From Okapia johnstoni (taxonomy: Eukaryota; Chordata; Mammalia; Artiodactyla; Giraffidae): DNA of 64,000 bases. Below, piece by piece: positions 1 to 12,127 of this stretch. The DNA is taken from NCBI GenBank assembly GCA_024291935.2, contig JAGTYA010000026.1:5622001-5686000 (forward strand), given 5' to 3'. Position numbers and translations under genes: made by a program. Below the pieces are notes generated by a model. That model was not told the DNA's origin, searched no databases, and worked only from the letters and a program-made list of their open reading frames with translations. The stretch's first letter is position 1. The number at the start of each line of letters is the position of its first letter.

Positions 1-1083
1 AAATTTAGTCTATGGTGACAGAAGTCAGATACAGGGATGGAAGAGGACACTAAAGACAAAGGGACACAAGGGAATTTTCCAGGAAGACAGGAATGTTACA
101 CTGTCAAAACTCACCAAATTCAATGTAAGACTTGTATATTTTATTGTATTTTAAATATTAATATATAGAAATATAAAAAATAACATGGCTATGAAATCAG
201 CACAATCCAGAAAGTAGGAAATTCTATAGGACAAGTAACCAGATCTTTCTACAAGAAAAGAAAAAGAAAAGGGGGAAACAGTGACTTACAGGTTGAGACT
301 TTAAACACATCAACCATACACAACATGTGGATGGACCTTATCTGACTCATGATTCAAACAAACCAATCATTCAAAAAAAAAACAGTGAGAGTCATTAGGA
401 AAATCTGAACAATGAAGACATTAAGAAGCTGTTCATTTACTGAGACAATAGTAACATACTTTTAAAGCCTCCATATTACGGAGCAACATAGATAAATCTC
501 CGAATGTTGAGTGCAACAAGCCAGACAGAGAATACACATTTCAAAGTTCAAAATCAAGTAAAACTACATGAAAGCACTAGAAGTCTCCACTGGAAAAGAA
601 AAACGAGTTAGTGTTTGGGAGGGGCCTGAGCAAACTTCTGAGGTGACGGCAACTCCAAATCTTGATGAGTGATTGTTACAAGAGGATTCATTCTGCGATC
701 ACGTGCTGGACTAGAAGTTTGTTATATGTTCTTTTATGTAAGTGCTTTATACGTTACAAATAATAAGTTTTACTAAAAATTCAGATATACATAACTGAAG
801 TATGTCACAGACGAAATAAATTACTCAAATAAAAGTATCTGGGATTTAATTTAAAATAATTCTGAGGGAGCGGAGGATACAGATGAGAGAGCTCCATATG
901 CTGATAATCGTTGCAGGCGGGGATGGGTATAGGGGAGTACATCCACTATTATTTATTTTGTGTATGTTTAAATTTTTTCAAAGTTTTTTTTTTAATGTTC
1001 ATAATCTTAACTACTGTACTTCTAGGAATGATAAGGATATTCCCAGAAACATTAAAAAAAAGTTAAGTTCACCACTTTTTCTT
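1..1083. other. AT-rich intronic sequence, nothing recognised
   Basis: No coding exon, RNA gene or recognisable repeat was seen. Short A-runs and T-runs occur. The only open frame is short and has no protein-like features. Confidence 0.5.
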
Positions 1084-1201
1084 TTTGGCCACATCGTAGA
1101 GCATGCAAGGATCTCAGTTCCCTGACTAGGGATTGAACCTGCAGCCCTAGTAGGAAGTGGAAGCACAGATTCTTAACCACTGAGCTGTCAGAGAAGTCCC
1201 T
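1084..1201 (-). repeat. CHR-2-type tRNA-derived SINE
   Basis: Read on the minus strand, the element starts with a tRNA-like head (gggacttctctgacagctca) and contains the tRNA-like B-box region before the 'ccctagtcagggaactgaga' block typical of ruminant CHR-2 SINEs. It sits in KDM2A intron sequence. No clear target-site duplication was identified. Confidence 0.75.
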
Positions 1202-2185
1202 GCACTTTTATTTTCAATGTTCCCCAAATGTTCAATAACACAGAAATGGGCAAATAAACTATAGGAAATCACAGTATACCTTTAATCAATAAAAACTTTA
1301 ATAAGAATTTTTAGTGACTGGAAAGTGATTATGATAAAGTTAAAAAGCAAGATATAAAATGGTATCAAGCACAATCCCAGCTACACAGAAATACGTTAAA
1401 TGCATGGGGAAAAAAAACTGGAAGGAGATATGTTAAAATGTAATGACGATTAAATTTACGATTATGAGTGATTTTCCTGTATTTTTCACACCCAGCACGT
1501 GTAACTTTTATCACTCAGCAAGGTAAAATCCTTTAAACATGTTCCTCATTCACTCACTCAAAATATGGATTCTATCAATGCTGAGGGAAGAAAGCAAAAA
1601 CACTAATAAATTGTGGAAAAGTCATCAGTATTACATTCCAAAAGACTGATCAATATGGGAAAAGGTAAAACAAAATTTTACCCATGGGAAAATCTTATTT
1701 GAATTTTTCTCAAGTCCTTTTCTTATTTCTGTATTTAGTTATAACGTTAATAGGAGCCTTTTATTATCAAATTAGTCCCACAGTACAACTAATCAATAAA
1801 CTATTTTTAGGATTTAATAGTATACAAAAAAGTACTGTCCCAAAGGAACAAAAAAGTATACAAAAAAGCATTGTCCCTTTTCAGAAATTGAACAGAACCT
1901 ATTTCACAGGTAAGCAAGCCAGTGTGTCTAGTTTAAAGTCCTGTGGCAATGAACCTATCAGACACTTGTGAAATGAACAGACAGGCTTTGATTCAAATGG
2001 TCAGCTTGCCATTGTTTTGCCATTAGTGCTTTCACAGAACTCAATGAATTTGATTAATATGGGTGGGCATATGTAAGTCATTTCAATAGTCATTATCATA
2101 GAACCAGATTTTAGAAATTTTAGCCAATAGTTTTTAGTTTTCAGATGGATCTTAGAACTAAGTCATCAAATTAAGGAGCTGTGTA
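1202..2185. other. Unassigned AT-rich intronic sequence
   Basis: Nothing recognisable was seen. A 95-codon open frame at 1,684-1,971 (plus) is low-complexity and AT-rich, with a repeated 'QKSIVP'-type segment from a short local duplication. It is not treated as a gene. Confidence 0.45.
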
Positions 2186-2193
2186 CAGGTGAT

Positions 2194-2386
2194 TGGGCTT
2201 CCCAGGTGGCCAATGCAAGAGACATAAGAGACATGGGTTCGATCCCTGTGTCAGGAAGATCCCCTGGAGGAGGAAATGGCAACCCACTTCAGTATTCTTG
2301 CCTGGAGAATCCCATGGACAGAGGAGCCTGGCAGGCTACAGTCCATGGGATCACACAGAGAGCGACTCAGTATGCATGCATCCATC
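2194..2386 (+). repeat. Bov-tA SINE
   Basis: The tRNA-Glu-like head (gggcttcccaggtggc) is followed by the Bov-A body (caacccacttcagtattctt and onward). The element is flanked by an 8-bp direct repeat, caggtgat, at 2,186-2,193 and 2,387-2,394, a plausible target-site duplication. Part of the tRNA-like head is shortened. Confidence 0.9.
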
Positions 2387-3065
2387 CAGGTGATCAGAAA
2401 ACTCTCAGTCTATAAAAAATGAGAGAAGGCTGTTCTTACACAGGAAAGGCCAAAAGGCCTAGAGATGTGATGCCTTCCCAGATCTAGGACTACCACCACC
2501 ACCCACTTGACATCTTGATCATAGCACTATAAATTCCTTTTACCCAGTGAAAGGAGAGTTCGTTGGCTCATGGCTGGTAACTGAGAGTTCCTCACACCTC
2601 CAACCTGACTTAAGATGGCTAAGTATCAACAAAGTTTTTCCCAAATGTGCTGTTAGAATGGCCACACGGATTCCATGAAGGGAGAAACTCAAGAAATATA
2701 ATTTAGTTAGAATTGCAAAAATTTTTAACAAAGTTTCTCTATAGAATTTTTAAAATAGAATTTGGAATAATTTTGTATCATATATGGAGAACTGGTTTAA
2801 AAAATTAAATAAGGAACAAGAAGTTGGATGTTTCCATATGTTTTCCACAATAAAATGTTTGGGACAGTTCCTGATACTTTCATAAATGACACAGAAGACA
2901 ATACAGAGTAATATTTCAAACAGAGCAGGATAAACTGAGAGAAGGGCTTAAGCCATGTGAATGAGCATAAGACTATTAGCCTTTGATTTAGGCAAGTTAA
3001 AAGTAGAAAGCCTACAGGAAAATTAAGCAATCCACATAGTAATTAAAGTACAACGGTTGTGGACT

Positions 3066-3312
3066 GCTGCTGCTGCTGCTAAGTCGCTTCAGTCTTGTCT
3101 GACTCTGTGCGACCCCATAGACGGCAGCCCACCAGGCTCGCCTGTCCCTGGGATTCTCCAGGCAAGAACACTGGAGTGGGTTGCCATTTCCTTCTCCAAT
3201 GCATGAAAGTAAAAAGTGAAAGTGAAGTCGCTCAGTCGTGTCCGCCTCTTAGCGACTCCATGGACTGCAGCCTACCAGGCTCCTCTGTCCATGAGATTTT
3301 CTAGGCAAGAGT
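3066..3312 (-). repeat. Bov-A2 SINE (dimer)
   Basis: Two Bov-A monomers in tandem read on the minus strand, with the characteristic (CAG)n-type tail appearing here as the 'tgctgctgctgctaagtcgc' start on the plus strand. The central linker of Bov-A2 (aaagtgaaagtgaagtcgct) is visible near 3,215-3,234. Confidence 0.9.
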
Positions 3313-3467
3313 GGTTGTGGACTAGTTTCACCTAATAAAAAGTCATCCCAATACATGTTGATACCTTATGACATTACCCCAGAATCTCTGATAGGGTTCT
3401 TCACAGAAGAGACCCAAAAAATAATCGATTATTTAAATATGCTACTGTAGACATAAAGACTAACAGA

Positions 3468-3669
3468 TTAGTCACTCAGGCACATCTGACTCTTTGCGAC
3501 CCCATGGGCTGTAGTCCACCAGGCTCCTCTGTCCATGGAATACTCCAGGCAAGAATATTGGAGTGGGTGCCCATTCCCTTCTCCAGGGGATCTTCCCGAC
3601 CCAGGGATCAAACCCAGGTCTCCTGCACTGCCAGCAGATTCTTTACCATCTGGGCTACCAGGGAAGCCC
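3468..3669 (-). repeat. Bov-tA SINE
   Basis: The Bov-A body is followed on the plus strand by the reversed tRNA-like head ending 'gctaccagggaagccca', so the element is oriented on the minus strand. It lies in KDM2A intron sequence. Confidence 0.9.
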
Positions 3670-3769
3670 AAGGACTAATACACACACACCAAAATTACAT
3701 TCTTACCTTTGCAAAAAACCATGGTATTCTCTTTCAGTGAGTGACAACACCCAGCAACTGGGAACAAGA

Positions 3770-4497
3770 ACAAGCCAAGAACTCAGGAGTCCTCTTCCCC
3801 TCCAAGGGCATCTAACAGGATCATCAAGTCCCACCAACTCCTAAACTATCTCGACTCTGTCACTTCTCCATGTCCATTCTTGGTACCAAGGCTTGGTTAT
3901 CACTTCTTTCTAAGCTATTATGGTAAATTCTTATCTGATTTACTTTCCTCTGCAATTCTTCCCTCACTAGTCTACCCACCACAACGCCCTCCCAGGGCGG
4001 TCTTTCTGAAGCAGGTACCATCAAGTATTCCCATGTTTCTAGTTTCTGTCATGTCTCCTCACTGTCTACTGCATAAAGTACAAACAACTTAACAGGATTC
4101 AGACTCTTCTGATCTCAGACCCTCTCCAGTTTGTATCTACTAGCTAACACTGAACTACTGGCAATGCTGTAGTGCTGTTTCATATTTCTTTGCCTCTCAA
4201 CATGCTGGTTCCTCTGCTTGGAATTTCCTTCCTCATCCTCTGGCCTCTTAAACAAACTTAATGTCCCAATATCCAGTTAGTTTACTTCCGCTTTTAAGAC
4301 TTTCTTTCCTCAGTCATATCCTTCTTTCTCTTGTCTCTTACTTTATACCTCCTAAATTTCATTTACCACAGCAGAGCACAATTCTTTGTCCTCCTGACTA
4401 TGAGGACAGGGTACAGATACTTGTTTCTGTATCCCCAACACATGCATTAAACATCAACAGTACACCCAACAATGTTTGCTGAACAAATAAATAAATG
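3770..4497 (+). repeat. L2 LINE relic (3' part of ORF2 and tail)
   Basis: The pyrimidine-rich strand pattern matches the L2 (CR1-like) 3' region in order: a 'cgactctgtcacttctccatg' block cut short here to its first bases, a 'tctttctgaagcaggtac' block, a 'ctctgcttggaatttcct' block, and a tail ending in an 'acaaataaataaatgagc' repeat. It is heavily diverged and non-coding. The identification rests on remembered consensus order and no alignment was made. Confidence 0.65.
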
Positions 4498-4689
4498 AGC
4501 AAAAAACCAAAAAGAACAAAACTTCTGAACCTACGACAATTCTTACCGTTTTGCTGACCACACTAAGAAGCAGTTAAATAGGCAGAAAAGATTTAGAGAA
4601 AGGCAATCACAAAAAGTAAAGAATGAAAAAAAAAAAAGCAACTTCCATGTAAGGAAAGATGAAGGAAAACAGGCTTCTTCAATTTACAG

Positions 4690-4832
4690 AGTATGAGATG
4701 GGTAATAACTAAAGGTAAAGTTACTATGTCTAAAATAAATAAGCAACAAAAATATACTGTACAGCACAGGGAAGTACAGCCATTGTTCTGTAATCAATGG
4801 AGTATAATCTATAAAAATATTGACTCACACAC
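4690..4832 (+). repeat. L1 3'-end fragment
   Basis: Contains the block 'tatactgtacagcacaggga' and then 'tggagtataatctataaaaa', a pair typical of the 3' UTR of artiodactyl L1 elements, followed by a short (ca)n run. It is a short 3' fragment with no coding content. Confidence 0.7.
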
Positions 4833-5216
4833 ACACAAAACACAAAAGATAAATGGAGCAAACATGATATTGTTTACTAAATCCTGCAAGTGTTCAAACA
4901 GGTATATTAAAAGGAGTTCTTTTTAGGAACTCTATTATTTAATTTAACAGAGAGTAAATTTAAACTCAAGGCAGTAAGCCAAAACAACAATGGTGGAAGT
5001 GGACCACATGGAAAAGCACTTAGCATAGTGCCAAGCACAAAATATGCATCTGACATACGCTATTATTATGGTTTTCAATAGTAAAGTGTGCAACTCCCTC
5101 TATAAGAAGCAAATGAGTATCAACAATAATCAGTACCTTTCAGTCCACAACTCGTTGCAGGTAACACAGAGGCAAACATCTATTACTAAGAGAGCTCCTG
5201 TTACAGGAGGTAAATA

Positions 5217-5562
5217 CAGTCCCTCAGCATCCACGTGGGATTTGTTTTAGGAACTCCGCTTACCCTCTACCCCTGCCACTGGAAACCAAATTCCACAGAT
5301 GCTCAAGCCCCTCATAAAATCGTGTAGTATTTGCATATAATCTATTCACATCCTCCCATGTACTTTGAACCGTCTCTAGATTACCTAATACAACACTATA
5401 CAAATGATTATACATATGATGTAAATGCTATGTAGGTAGGTGCCAGCATAGCAAAATCAAGCTTTGCTTTTTAAAACTTTCAATTTCCCCCCTGGAGAGT
5501 TTCAATCCATGGTTGGTTGAATCCATGGATGCAGGCTGTGGGAACACAGTGGGCTGACTGTA
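5217..5562. repeat. Tigger-like (TcMar) non-autonomous DNA transposon
   Basis: The two ends form diverged terminal inverted repeats: 'agtccctcagcatccacgtg' on the left and, on the right, 'gttgaatccatggatgcagg ... gggctgactgtac'. Internal blocks such as 'gatgctcaagcccctcataa' and 'gtagtatttgcatataatct' match the common mammalian Tigger-type MER element. No transposase is encoded. The exact family is uncertain. Confidence 0.7.
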
Positions 5563-5999
5563 CGTGTATCTGCTACTGCAAAAAAAGCAACCTCTACTTT
5601 TTGATACTTCTTATTCTGCCATACCACTCATTCGAGTCTGCTTAAGAAACGCCTGTACTATATCTTTCCTTTCTCTTAACCACTCTTTTAAGGAGAATCT
5701 TCCACTGACAGAAAAGCATGTATGTATGCTAGATGCATATACACAGATATAAGCACATACACATATTCATTCCTTGCTTTGTGCAAGCATCAGTCTTCAA
5801 ATATTTCTCAATCTACTGCCTCTGATTCAAAAACCTATTTAGCTACTACTAGTTTAGAAAAATGTCCTAAAATTCAACTGGTAGGAAACACATATGAAGA
5901 AAAGTTTTAAAAATAAGTTATAAAGTTTAAATTAAGGTAATTAACTCTAATTTCTTTTTGAATGAAGAGGAAAAAAGACTGCTAAAGTAACTCTAGCAC

Positions 6000-6175
6000 T
6001 TCTCTTTACCATCTACCAGAATCGCTTGGCAGACTTGTCGAAACAAGTCTGGGTCCATTCCAGTTTCTGATTCAGTTAAGTTTGGGTTTAGGACCTGGGA
6101 ATCTGCATTTCTAACAATCTCCCAGATGACATGGTCATCTGGGTCACACTTTGAAAACAACTGCTTTAAACTATC
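6000..6175 (+). repeat. MER5A-like hAT (Charlie) fragment
   Basis: The order 'ccagaatcgcttggcagact', 'agtttctgattcagtt', 'gaatctgcatttctaacaat', 'cacactttgaaaacaactgc' is the MER5A order. It is an ancient non-autonomous DNA transposon with no coding potential. Confidence 0.75.
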
Positions 6176-6961
6176 TGAAATGAGAAAGACCTTGCAGGTG
6201 AATAAAATAAAGCTGAGACAACTGATACAGACTTCCTGATTACCAACCTAAGGTTTTTTAATTGTTAGGGTTCAGTTAGTATGTTGTATACGCTTTATGT
6301 ACTTTCAAGGATGTGCACGACACATATCTGTTCAAAGACATCTAAGCATACCTTGGAGATTCATATATAAAAGTTATGTTTAGATTAAGTTATGCCTACT
6401 ATGTGTCCAAAAGTATTGTCTAAAAAACGAATATACCTTAATTTCAAAATATTGCTAAAAACAATGCTAACCATCATCTGACAATGCAGAGTTGTTATAA
6501 ATCTTCAATCTGTAAAAACTGCAATATTTGCAAAATGCAACAAAACGAAGCAGAAATCCAGGCAGTCTTTAGCAACTGATTAAATATGAAGAGTAACAGA
6601 GAAAGGAGTAACAGTTGATAATGCCATTAACAAAAAATGCAGTGGTCTCTTCCATCTTAAAACAAAACATAACAAACATTCAAGAGAACATCCTCTGGAC
6701 CCTACACTTGTAGCTAATGACTTGCTCCCCTTCTCTCCTCACAGCCAAACTTCTCTAAACTTCTCTTCATTTACTCACTGTCTGTTTCATCTCACATCTA
6801 TTTTGAAGAATGTCTTTTGTCCTCAAATGCCACCGTAACTCCTGTTTAAAAGTCTCCAGTAAACTCTATATTGCCGAATCCAACAGAAATCTCAGTCTTC
6901 AGTATACTCAGCCTCTAAGGAGCAACCACTTCAGCTGACCATTCTCTCCTCTTTGAAACAC

Positions 6962-7185
6962 TATCAGTGTGAAGAATACAAACTGGAGTCAGACAAACCT
7001 GGGTTCAAAAACCAACCTCTCCAGTGGCTACTCAGTGGTCTTGAGCAAATTATATAGTCCCTTCTTGGGTCATTTCCCTGATCTATAAAATAGAGATAAT
7101 AAAAGCACCTACTTCATTGATTTACAAGCATTAAATGAGTAAAAATACACTAATGCTTAGAACAGTGCCTGATAATCACAGGGCA
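6962..7185 (+). repeat. MIR SINE inside the L2 relic
   Basis: A MIR order is visible: 'ctggagtcagacaaacctgg', 'ttgagcaaattatatagtcc', 'tctataaaatagagataata', 'ttagaacagtgcctgataat'. The flanks continue the L2 sequence on both sides. Confidence 0.75.
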
Positions 7186-7282
7186 CCACTGTCCCTTGGC
7201 TTCCAAGGCACCACTACTTTTGATTTTCCTCGTATTGCTCTGGTCCCTCTTTCTCTCCCTCTTTGCAAGTCACTCCCTGTCT

Positions 7283-7487
7283 GAAATGAAGTAAAAGTGA
7301 AAATTGGTCAGTCTTGTCCGACTCTTTGCGACCCCCATGGACTATACAGTCTATGAAATTCTCCAGGCCAGAATACTGGAGTGGGTAGCCTTTCCCTTCT
7401 CCAGGGGATCTTCCCAACCCAGGGATCAAACCCAAGTCTCCCGCACTGCAGGTGGATTCTTTACCAGCTGAGCCACAACGGAAGCCC
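7283..7487 (-). repeat. Bov-tA SINE
   Basis: Bov-A body and reversed tRNA-like head, ending on the plus strand in 'agccacaacggaagccca'. It is inserted in the L2 relic. Confidence 0.9.
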
Positions 7488-7558
7488 ATGTGTGAACTAC
7501 CACACATGTGCCGATGAGACCCAGCTCTATGCTAATAAGCTCTTCCTAAAGCCCAGAA

Positions 7559-7773
7559 TGGGCCTTCCCTCGTGGCTCAGATGGTGAAGAATCTGTTGGC
7601 AATGCAGGAGACCGGGGTTCAATCCCTGGGTCGGGAAGATCCCCTGAAGAAGGAAATGGCAACCCATTCCAGTTCCAGTATCCTTGCCTGGAAAATCCCA
7701 TGGATGGAGAGCTTGGCAGGCTACACACAGTCCATGGGGTCACAAAGAGTTGGACACGAGCGACTAACACTAA
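7559..7773 (+). repeat. Bov-tA SINE with 13-bp target-site duplication
   Basis: A complete tRNA-like head followed by the Bov-A body. It is flanked by a perfect 13-bp direct repeat, ctaaagcccagaa, at 7,546-7,558 and 7,774-7,786, which fixes both ends and shows the target was the L2 relic. A 143-codon open frame running through it is a SINE artefact. Confidence 0.95.
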
Positions 7774-8124
7774 CTAAAGCCCAGAACCACAGTCAGTTAT
7801 CTGCTCAACAGTTCTATCATGATGTCTCACAGATATTTCACCCTCAACCTATCCAAACTTACTCAAAACTGAATGTAAGCTCTTCCCTAGAATCTCCAAA
7901 CCTGTTCTTCCTTCAGAGTGACTTGTATCTCGCTAAAAGGACTCCTGCACAAACCATTCACACGAGAAAAACTTGGGAGTATATGCTTGTATATACCCCT
8001 TAACCTTGCCCTTCATACAACCAATGAACCAAAGTCCTTTGACTCTATTTCCTAAATGTTTGTAAAGACCTCTATAATTCTATTGTCAGCCTCTCAAGCA
8101 TACTAGCATTTTATCTTACCTGAA

Positions 8125-9440
8125 CTGCAGTTTTCACTCCAATCCCAAAGAAAGGCAATACCAAAGAATGTTCAAACTACCACACAATTGCACTCATCTC
8201 ACACACTAGGAAAGTAATGCTCAAAATTCTCCAAGTCAGGCTTCAACAGTACGTGAACTGTGAACTTCCAGATGTTCAAGCTGGATTTAGAAAAGGCAGA
8301 GGAACCAGAGATCAAATTGCCAACATCCGTTGGATCATCGAAAAACCAAGCGAGTTCCAAAAAACATCTACTTCTGCTTTATTGACTATGCCAAAGCCTT
8401 TGACTGTGTGGATCACAACAAACTGTGGAAAATTCTGAAAGAGATGGGAATACCAGACCACTTTACCTACCTCCTGAGAAATCTGTATGCAGGTCGAGAA
8501 GCAACAGTTAGAACTGGATATGGAACAACAGACTGGTTCCAAATCAGGAAAGAAGGGTATATTGTTACCCTGCTTATATAATTTATATGCAGAGTACATC
8601 ATGCGAAATGCTGGGCTGGATGAAGCACAAGCTGGAATCAGGATGGCCAGGAAAAATACCAATAACCTCAGATATGCAGATGACACCACCCTTATGGCAG
8701 AAAGTGAAGAAGAACTAAAGAATCTCTTGAAAGTGAAAGAGGAGAGTGAAAAACTTGGCTTAAAGCTCAACATTCAGAAAACTAAAATCATGGCATCCGG
8801 TCCAATCACTTCATGGCAAATAGATGGGGAAACAGTGCAAACAGTGACAGACTTTATTTTGGGGGGCTCCAAAATCACTGCAGATGGTGACTGCAGCCAT
8901 GAAATTAAAGATGCTTGCTCCTTGGAAGGAAAGTTATAACCAACCTAGACAGCATATTAAAAAGCAGAGACATTACTTTGTCGACAAAGGTTCATCTAGT
9001 CAAAGCTAAGGTTTTTCTAGTATTTATGTATGGATGTGAGAACTGGACTATAAAGAAAGCTGAGCACCAAAGAATTGATGCTTTTGAACTGCGGTGCTGG
9101 AGAAGACTCTTTATAGAGTCCCTTGGACTGTAAGGAGATTCAACCAGTCCATCCTAAAGGAAATCAGTCCTGAATATTCATTCGAAGGACTGATGCTGAA
9201 ACTCCAATCCTTTGACCACTTGATGAGAAGAAGTGACTCACTGGAAAAGACCCTGATGTGGCAAAGACTGAAGGCAGGAGAAGGGGACGACAGAGGATGA
9301 GCTGGTTGGATGGCATCACCAACTCAATGGACATGAGTTTGAGTAAGCTCCGGGAGTTGGTGATGGACAGGGAAGCCTGGTGTGCTGCAGTCTGTTGGGT
9401 TGCAAAAAGTCAGACACATCTGAGTGGCTGAACTGAATCA
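8125..9440 (+). repeat. BovB (RTE) LINE, 5'-truncated, RT and 3' end
   Basis: The segment encodes a broken BovB reverse transcriptase. The palm motif context 'NNLRYADDTTLMAESEEEL' lies near 8,660-8,720, preceded by an 'FIDYAKAFDCVDHNKLWKIL' block near 8,375-8,435. Frameshifts separate the RT core from the C-terminal part ('AFELRCWRRL'). It ends in the BovB 3' region with 'gactgaactga'-like sequence. It cannot make a full protein. It shares the same 3' portion with the copy at 9,956-12,010 but is a separate insertion. Confidence 0.9.
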
Positions 9441-9955
9441 CAGTAGCTTCCATCGGTCTCACCAAATCCATTCTTGTCTCTCCCTGATCCTTTTTCTACA
9501 CAACAGCTACAGATACTAGTCTAAGCATGTTATACTCGTCTGCTGAACTTCTGCATTCCCACTGCATTCACAATAAAGCCCTACTTGACCCCTGATAACC
9601 TTGTCAAGATTTTCATTGTCTCCACCACTCACTTCTCTCCAGTTACATTATTCTTCCTGGTTTTATTCTGTTGGTAGATTCCTCAAACACGTCAGATTCC
9701 TTTCAACTTCAGTGGGGGGTGTTGCTTATGATAATCACTTCTCCCTTTTGCCTGGTTACCTTATGGTCACCCTTCAGGTGTCGACTTTAAAGGCTTTCTC
9801 AAGAAAAGGTGTTCTCTAATGCCTGCTAGCACTCCTGAAGCTTAGATTACGTCACCCTATTATACACCTTCACTGTATCCTATATTTATCCTTATAGTCC
9901 TTTTTGTAACTATGACTAACATTACTAGCATTAAGTATTTAATATCTGACTTCCC

Positions 9956-12010
9956 ATTCAGGTATGACCTAAATCAAATTCCTTATGATTATACAGTGGA
10001 AGTGACAAATAGATTTAAGGGACTAGATCTGATAGACAGAGTGCCTGATGAACTATGGACAGAGGTTCGTGACACTGTACAGGAGACGGATCAAGACCAT
10101 CCCCACGGAAAAGAAATGCAAAAAAGCAAAATGGCTGTCTGAGGAGGCCTTACAAAGAGCTGGGAAAAGAAGAGAAGCGAAAAGCAAAGGACAAAAGGAA
10201 AGATTATTCCCATCTGAATGCAGTTTCAAAGAATATCAAGGAGAGGTAAGAAAGCCTTCCTCAGCGATCAATGCAAAGAAATAGAGGAAAACAACAGATT
10301 GGGAAAGACTAGAGATCTCTTCAAGAAAATTAGAGATACCAAAGGAACATTTCATGCAAAGATAGGCTCGATAAAGGACAGAAATGGTATGGACCTAACA
10401 GAAGCAGAAGATACTAAGAAGAGGTGGCAAGAACACACAGAAGAACTGTACAAAAAAGATCTTCATAACCCAGATAATCACGACGGTGTGATCACTCACC
10501 TAGAGCCAGACATCCTGGAATGTGAAGTCAAGTGGGCCTTAGAAAGCATCACTACGAACAAAGCTAGTGGAGGTGATGGAATTTCAGTTGAGCTATTTCA
10601 AATCCTGAAAGATGATGCTGTGAAAGTGCTGCACTAGATATGCCAGCAAATCTGGAAAACTCAGCAGTGGCCACAGGACTGGAAAAGGTCAGTTTTCATT
10701 CCAATCCCAAAGAAAGGCAATGCCAAAGAATGTTCAAACTACCACACAATTGCACTCATCTCACATGCTAGTAAAGTAATGCTCAAAATTCTCCAAGCCA
10801 GGCTTCAGCAATACGTGAACTGTGAACTTCCAGATGATCAAGCTGGTTTTAGAAAAGGCAGAGGAACCAGAGATCAAATTGCCAACATCCGCTGGATCAT
10901 CAAAAAAGCAAGAGAGTTCCAGAAAAACACCTATTTCTGCTTTATTGACTATGCCAAAGCCTTTGACTGTGTGGATCACAATAAACTATGGAAAATTCTG
11001 AAAAAGATGGGAATACCAGACCATCTGACCTGTCTCTTGAGAAACCTGTATGCAGGTCAGGAAGCAACAGTTAGAACTGGACATGGAACGACAGACTGGT
11101 TACAAATAGGAAAAGGAGTAATGTCAAGGCTGTATATTGTCACCCTGCTTATATAACTTATATGCAGAGTACATCATGAGAAACGCTGGGCTGGAAGAAG
11201 CACAAGCTGGAATCAAGATTGCTGGGAGAAATATCAATAACCTCAGATATGCAGATGACACCACCCTTATGCCAGGAAGCGAAGAGGAACTAAAGAGCCT
11301 CTTGATGAAAGTGAAAGAGAGTGAAAAAGTTGGCTTAAAGCTCAACATTCAGAAAACTAAGATCATGGCATCTGGTCCCATCACTTCATGGGAAATAGAT
11401 GGGGAAACAGTGTCAGACTTTATTTTTGGGGGGCTCCAAAATCACTGCTGATGGTGATTGCAGCCATGAAATTAAAAGACGCTTACTCCTTGGAGGAAGG
11501 TTATGACCAACCTAGATAGCATATTTAAAAGCAGAGACATTACTTTGTCCATCTAGTCAAGGCTATGGTTTTTCCAGTGGTCATGTATGGATGTGAGAGT
11601 TGGACGGTGAAGAAAGCTGAGCGCCAAAGAATTGATGCTTTTGAACTGTGGTGTTGGAGAAGACTCTTGAGAGTCCCTTGGACTGCAAGGAGATCCAATC
11701 AATCCATCCTAAAGGAGATCAGTCCTGGGTGTTCATTGGAAGGACTGATGTTGAAGCTGAAACTCCAATACTTTGGCCACCTCATGCGAAGAGTTGACTC
11801 ATTGGAAAAGACCCTAATGCTGGGAAGGACTGGGGGCAGGAGGAGAAGGGCTCGACAGAGGATGAGATGGTTGGATGGCATCACTAACTCAACGGACACG
11901 GGTTTGGGTAAACTCCGAGAGTTGGTGATGGACAAGGAGGCCTGGCGTGCTGTGATTCATGGGGTCGCAAAGAGTCAGACACGACTGAGCGACTGAACTG
12001 AACTGAACTG
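9956..12010 (+). repeat. BovB (RTE) LINE, 5'-truncated, with 12-bp target-site duplication
   Basis: A 2,055-bp BovB covering the endonuclease-RT linker, the RT domain ('NNLRYADDTTLM' near 11,233-11,268) and the 3' end with an (actga)n tail. It is flanked by a perfect 12-bp duplication, atctgacttccc, at 9,944-9,955 and 12,011-12,022. The reading frame is broken several times, so no complete protein is encoded. It inserted into the 3' part of the L2 relic. Confidence 0.95.
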
Positions 12011-12127
12011 ATCTGACTTCCCTAACACTGTAATCTTGTGACAGAGGGACAGTGCCTCTCTTGCTCATCATTGTATACCAAGTGCTCTGCCTGGTGTCTG
12101 ACATGTGGTTAAGTGCTTGAAACATTT

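Larger units (their letters stand above)
6715..12127 (+). repeat. L2 LINE relic interrupted by five younger insertions
   Basis: L2 ORF2 and tail segments appear in correct order on the plus strand: about 6,715-6,961, 7,186-7,282, 7,488-7,558, 7,774 to about 8,125, 9,440-9,955 and 12,011-12,127. Landmarks are 'cacagccaaacttctctaaa', 'gccgatgagacccagctcta', 'gatgtctcacagatatttca' and the terminal 'agtgctctgcctggtgtct' block. Between them lie a MIR, two Bov-tA SINEs and two BovB LINEs, each entered separately. The coding frame is destroyed. The scaffold assignment is by consensus order; three of the insertion boundaries lack a clear target-site duplication. Confidence 0.65.

Noticed and set aside
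1684..1971. 95-codon frame with hydrophobic N-terminus resembling a small membrane protein
   Set aside because: AT-rich intronic sequence; the apparent repeat in the protein comes from a local DNA duplication and there is no supporting context.
7572..8003. 143-codon open frame as a small gene
   Set aside because: It reads through a Bov-tA SINE and into L2 relic sequence; no independent support.
8217..11996. Reverse-transcriptase-like open frames as host genes or a retron-like system
   Set aside because: They are fragments of BovB non-LTR retrotransposons with frameshifts, 3' tails and target-site duplications.
8125..12010. Tandem segmental duplication (two similar 1.3-kb segments)
   Set aside because: Each segment is an independent BovB insertion with different 5' truncation, and L2 sequence continues between them.
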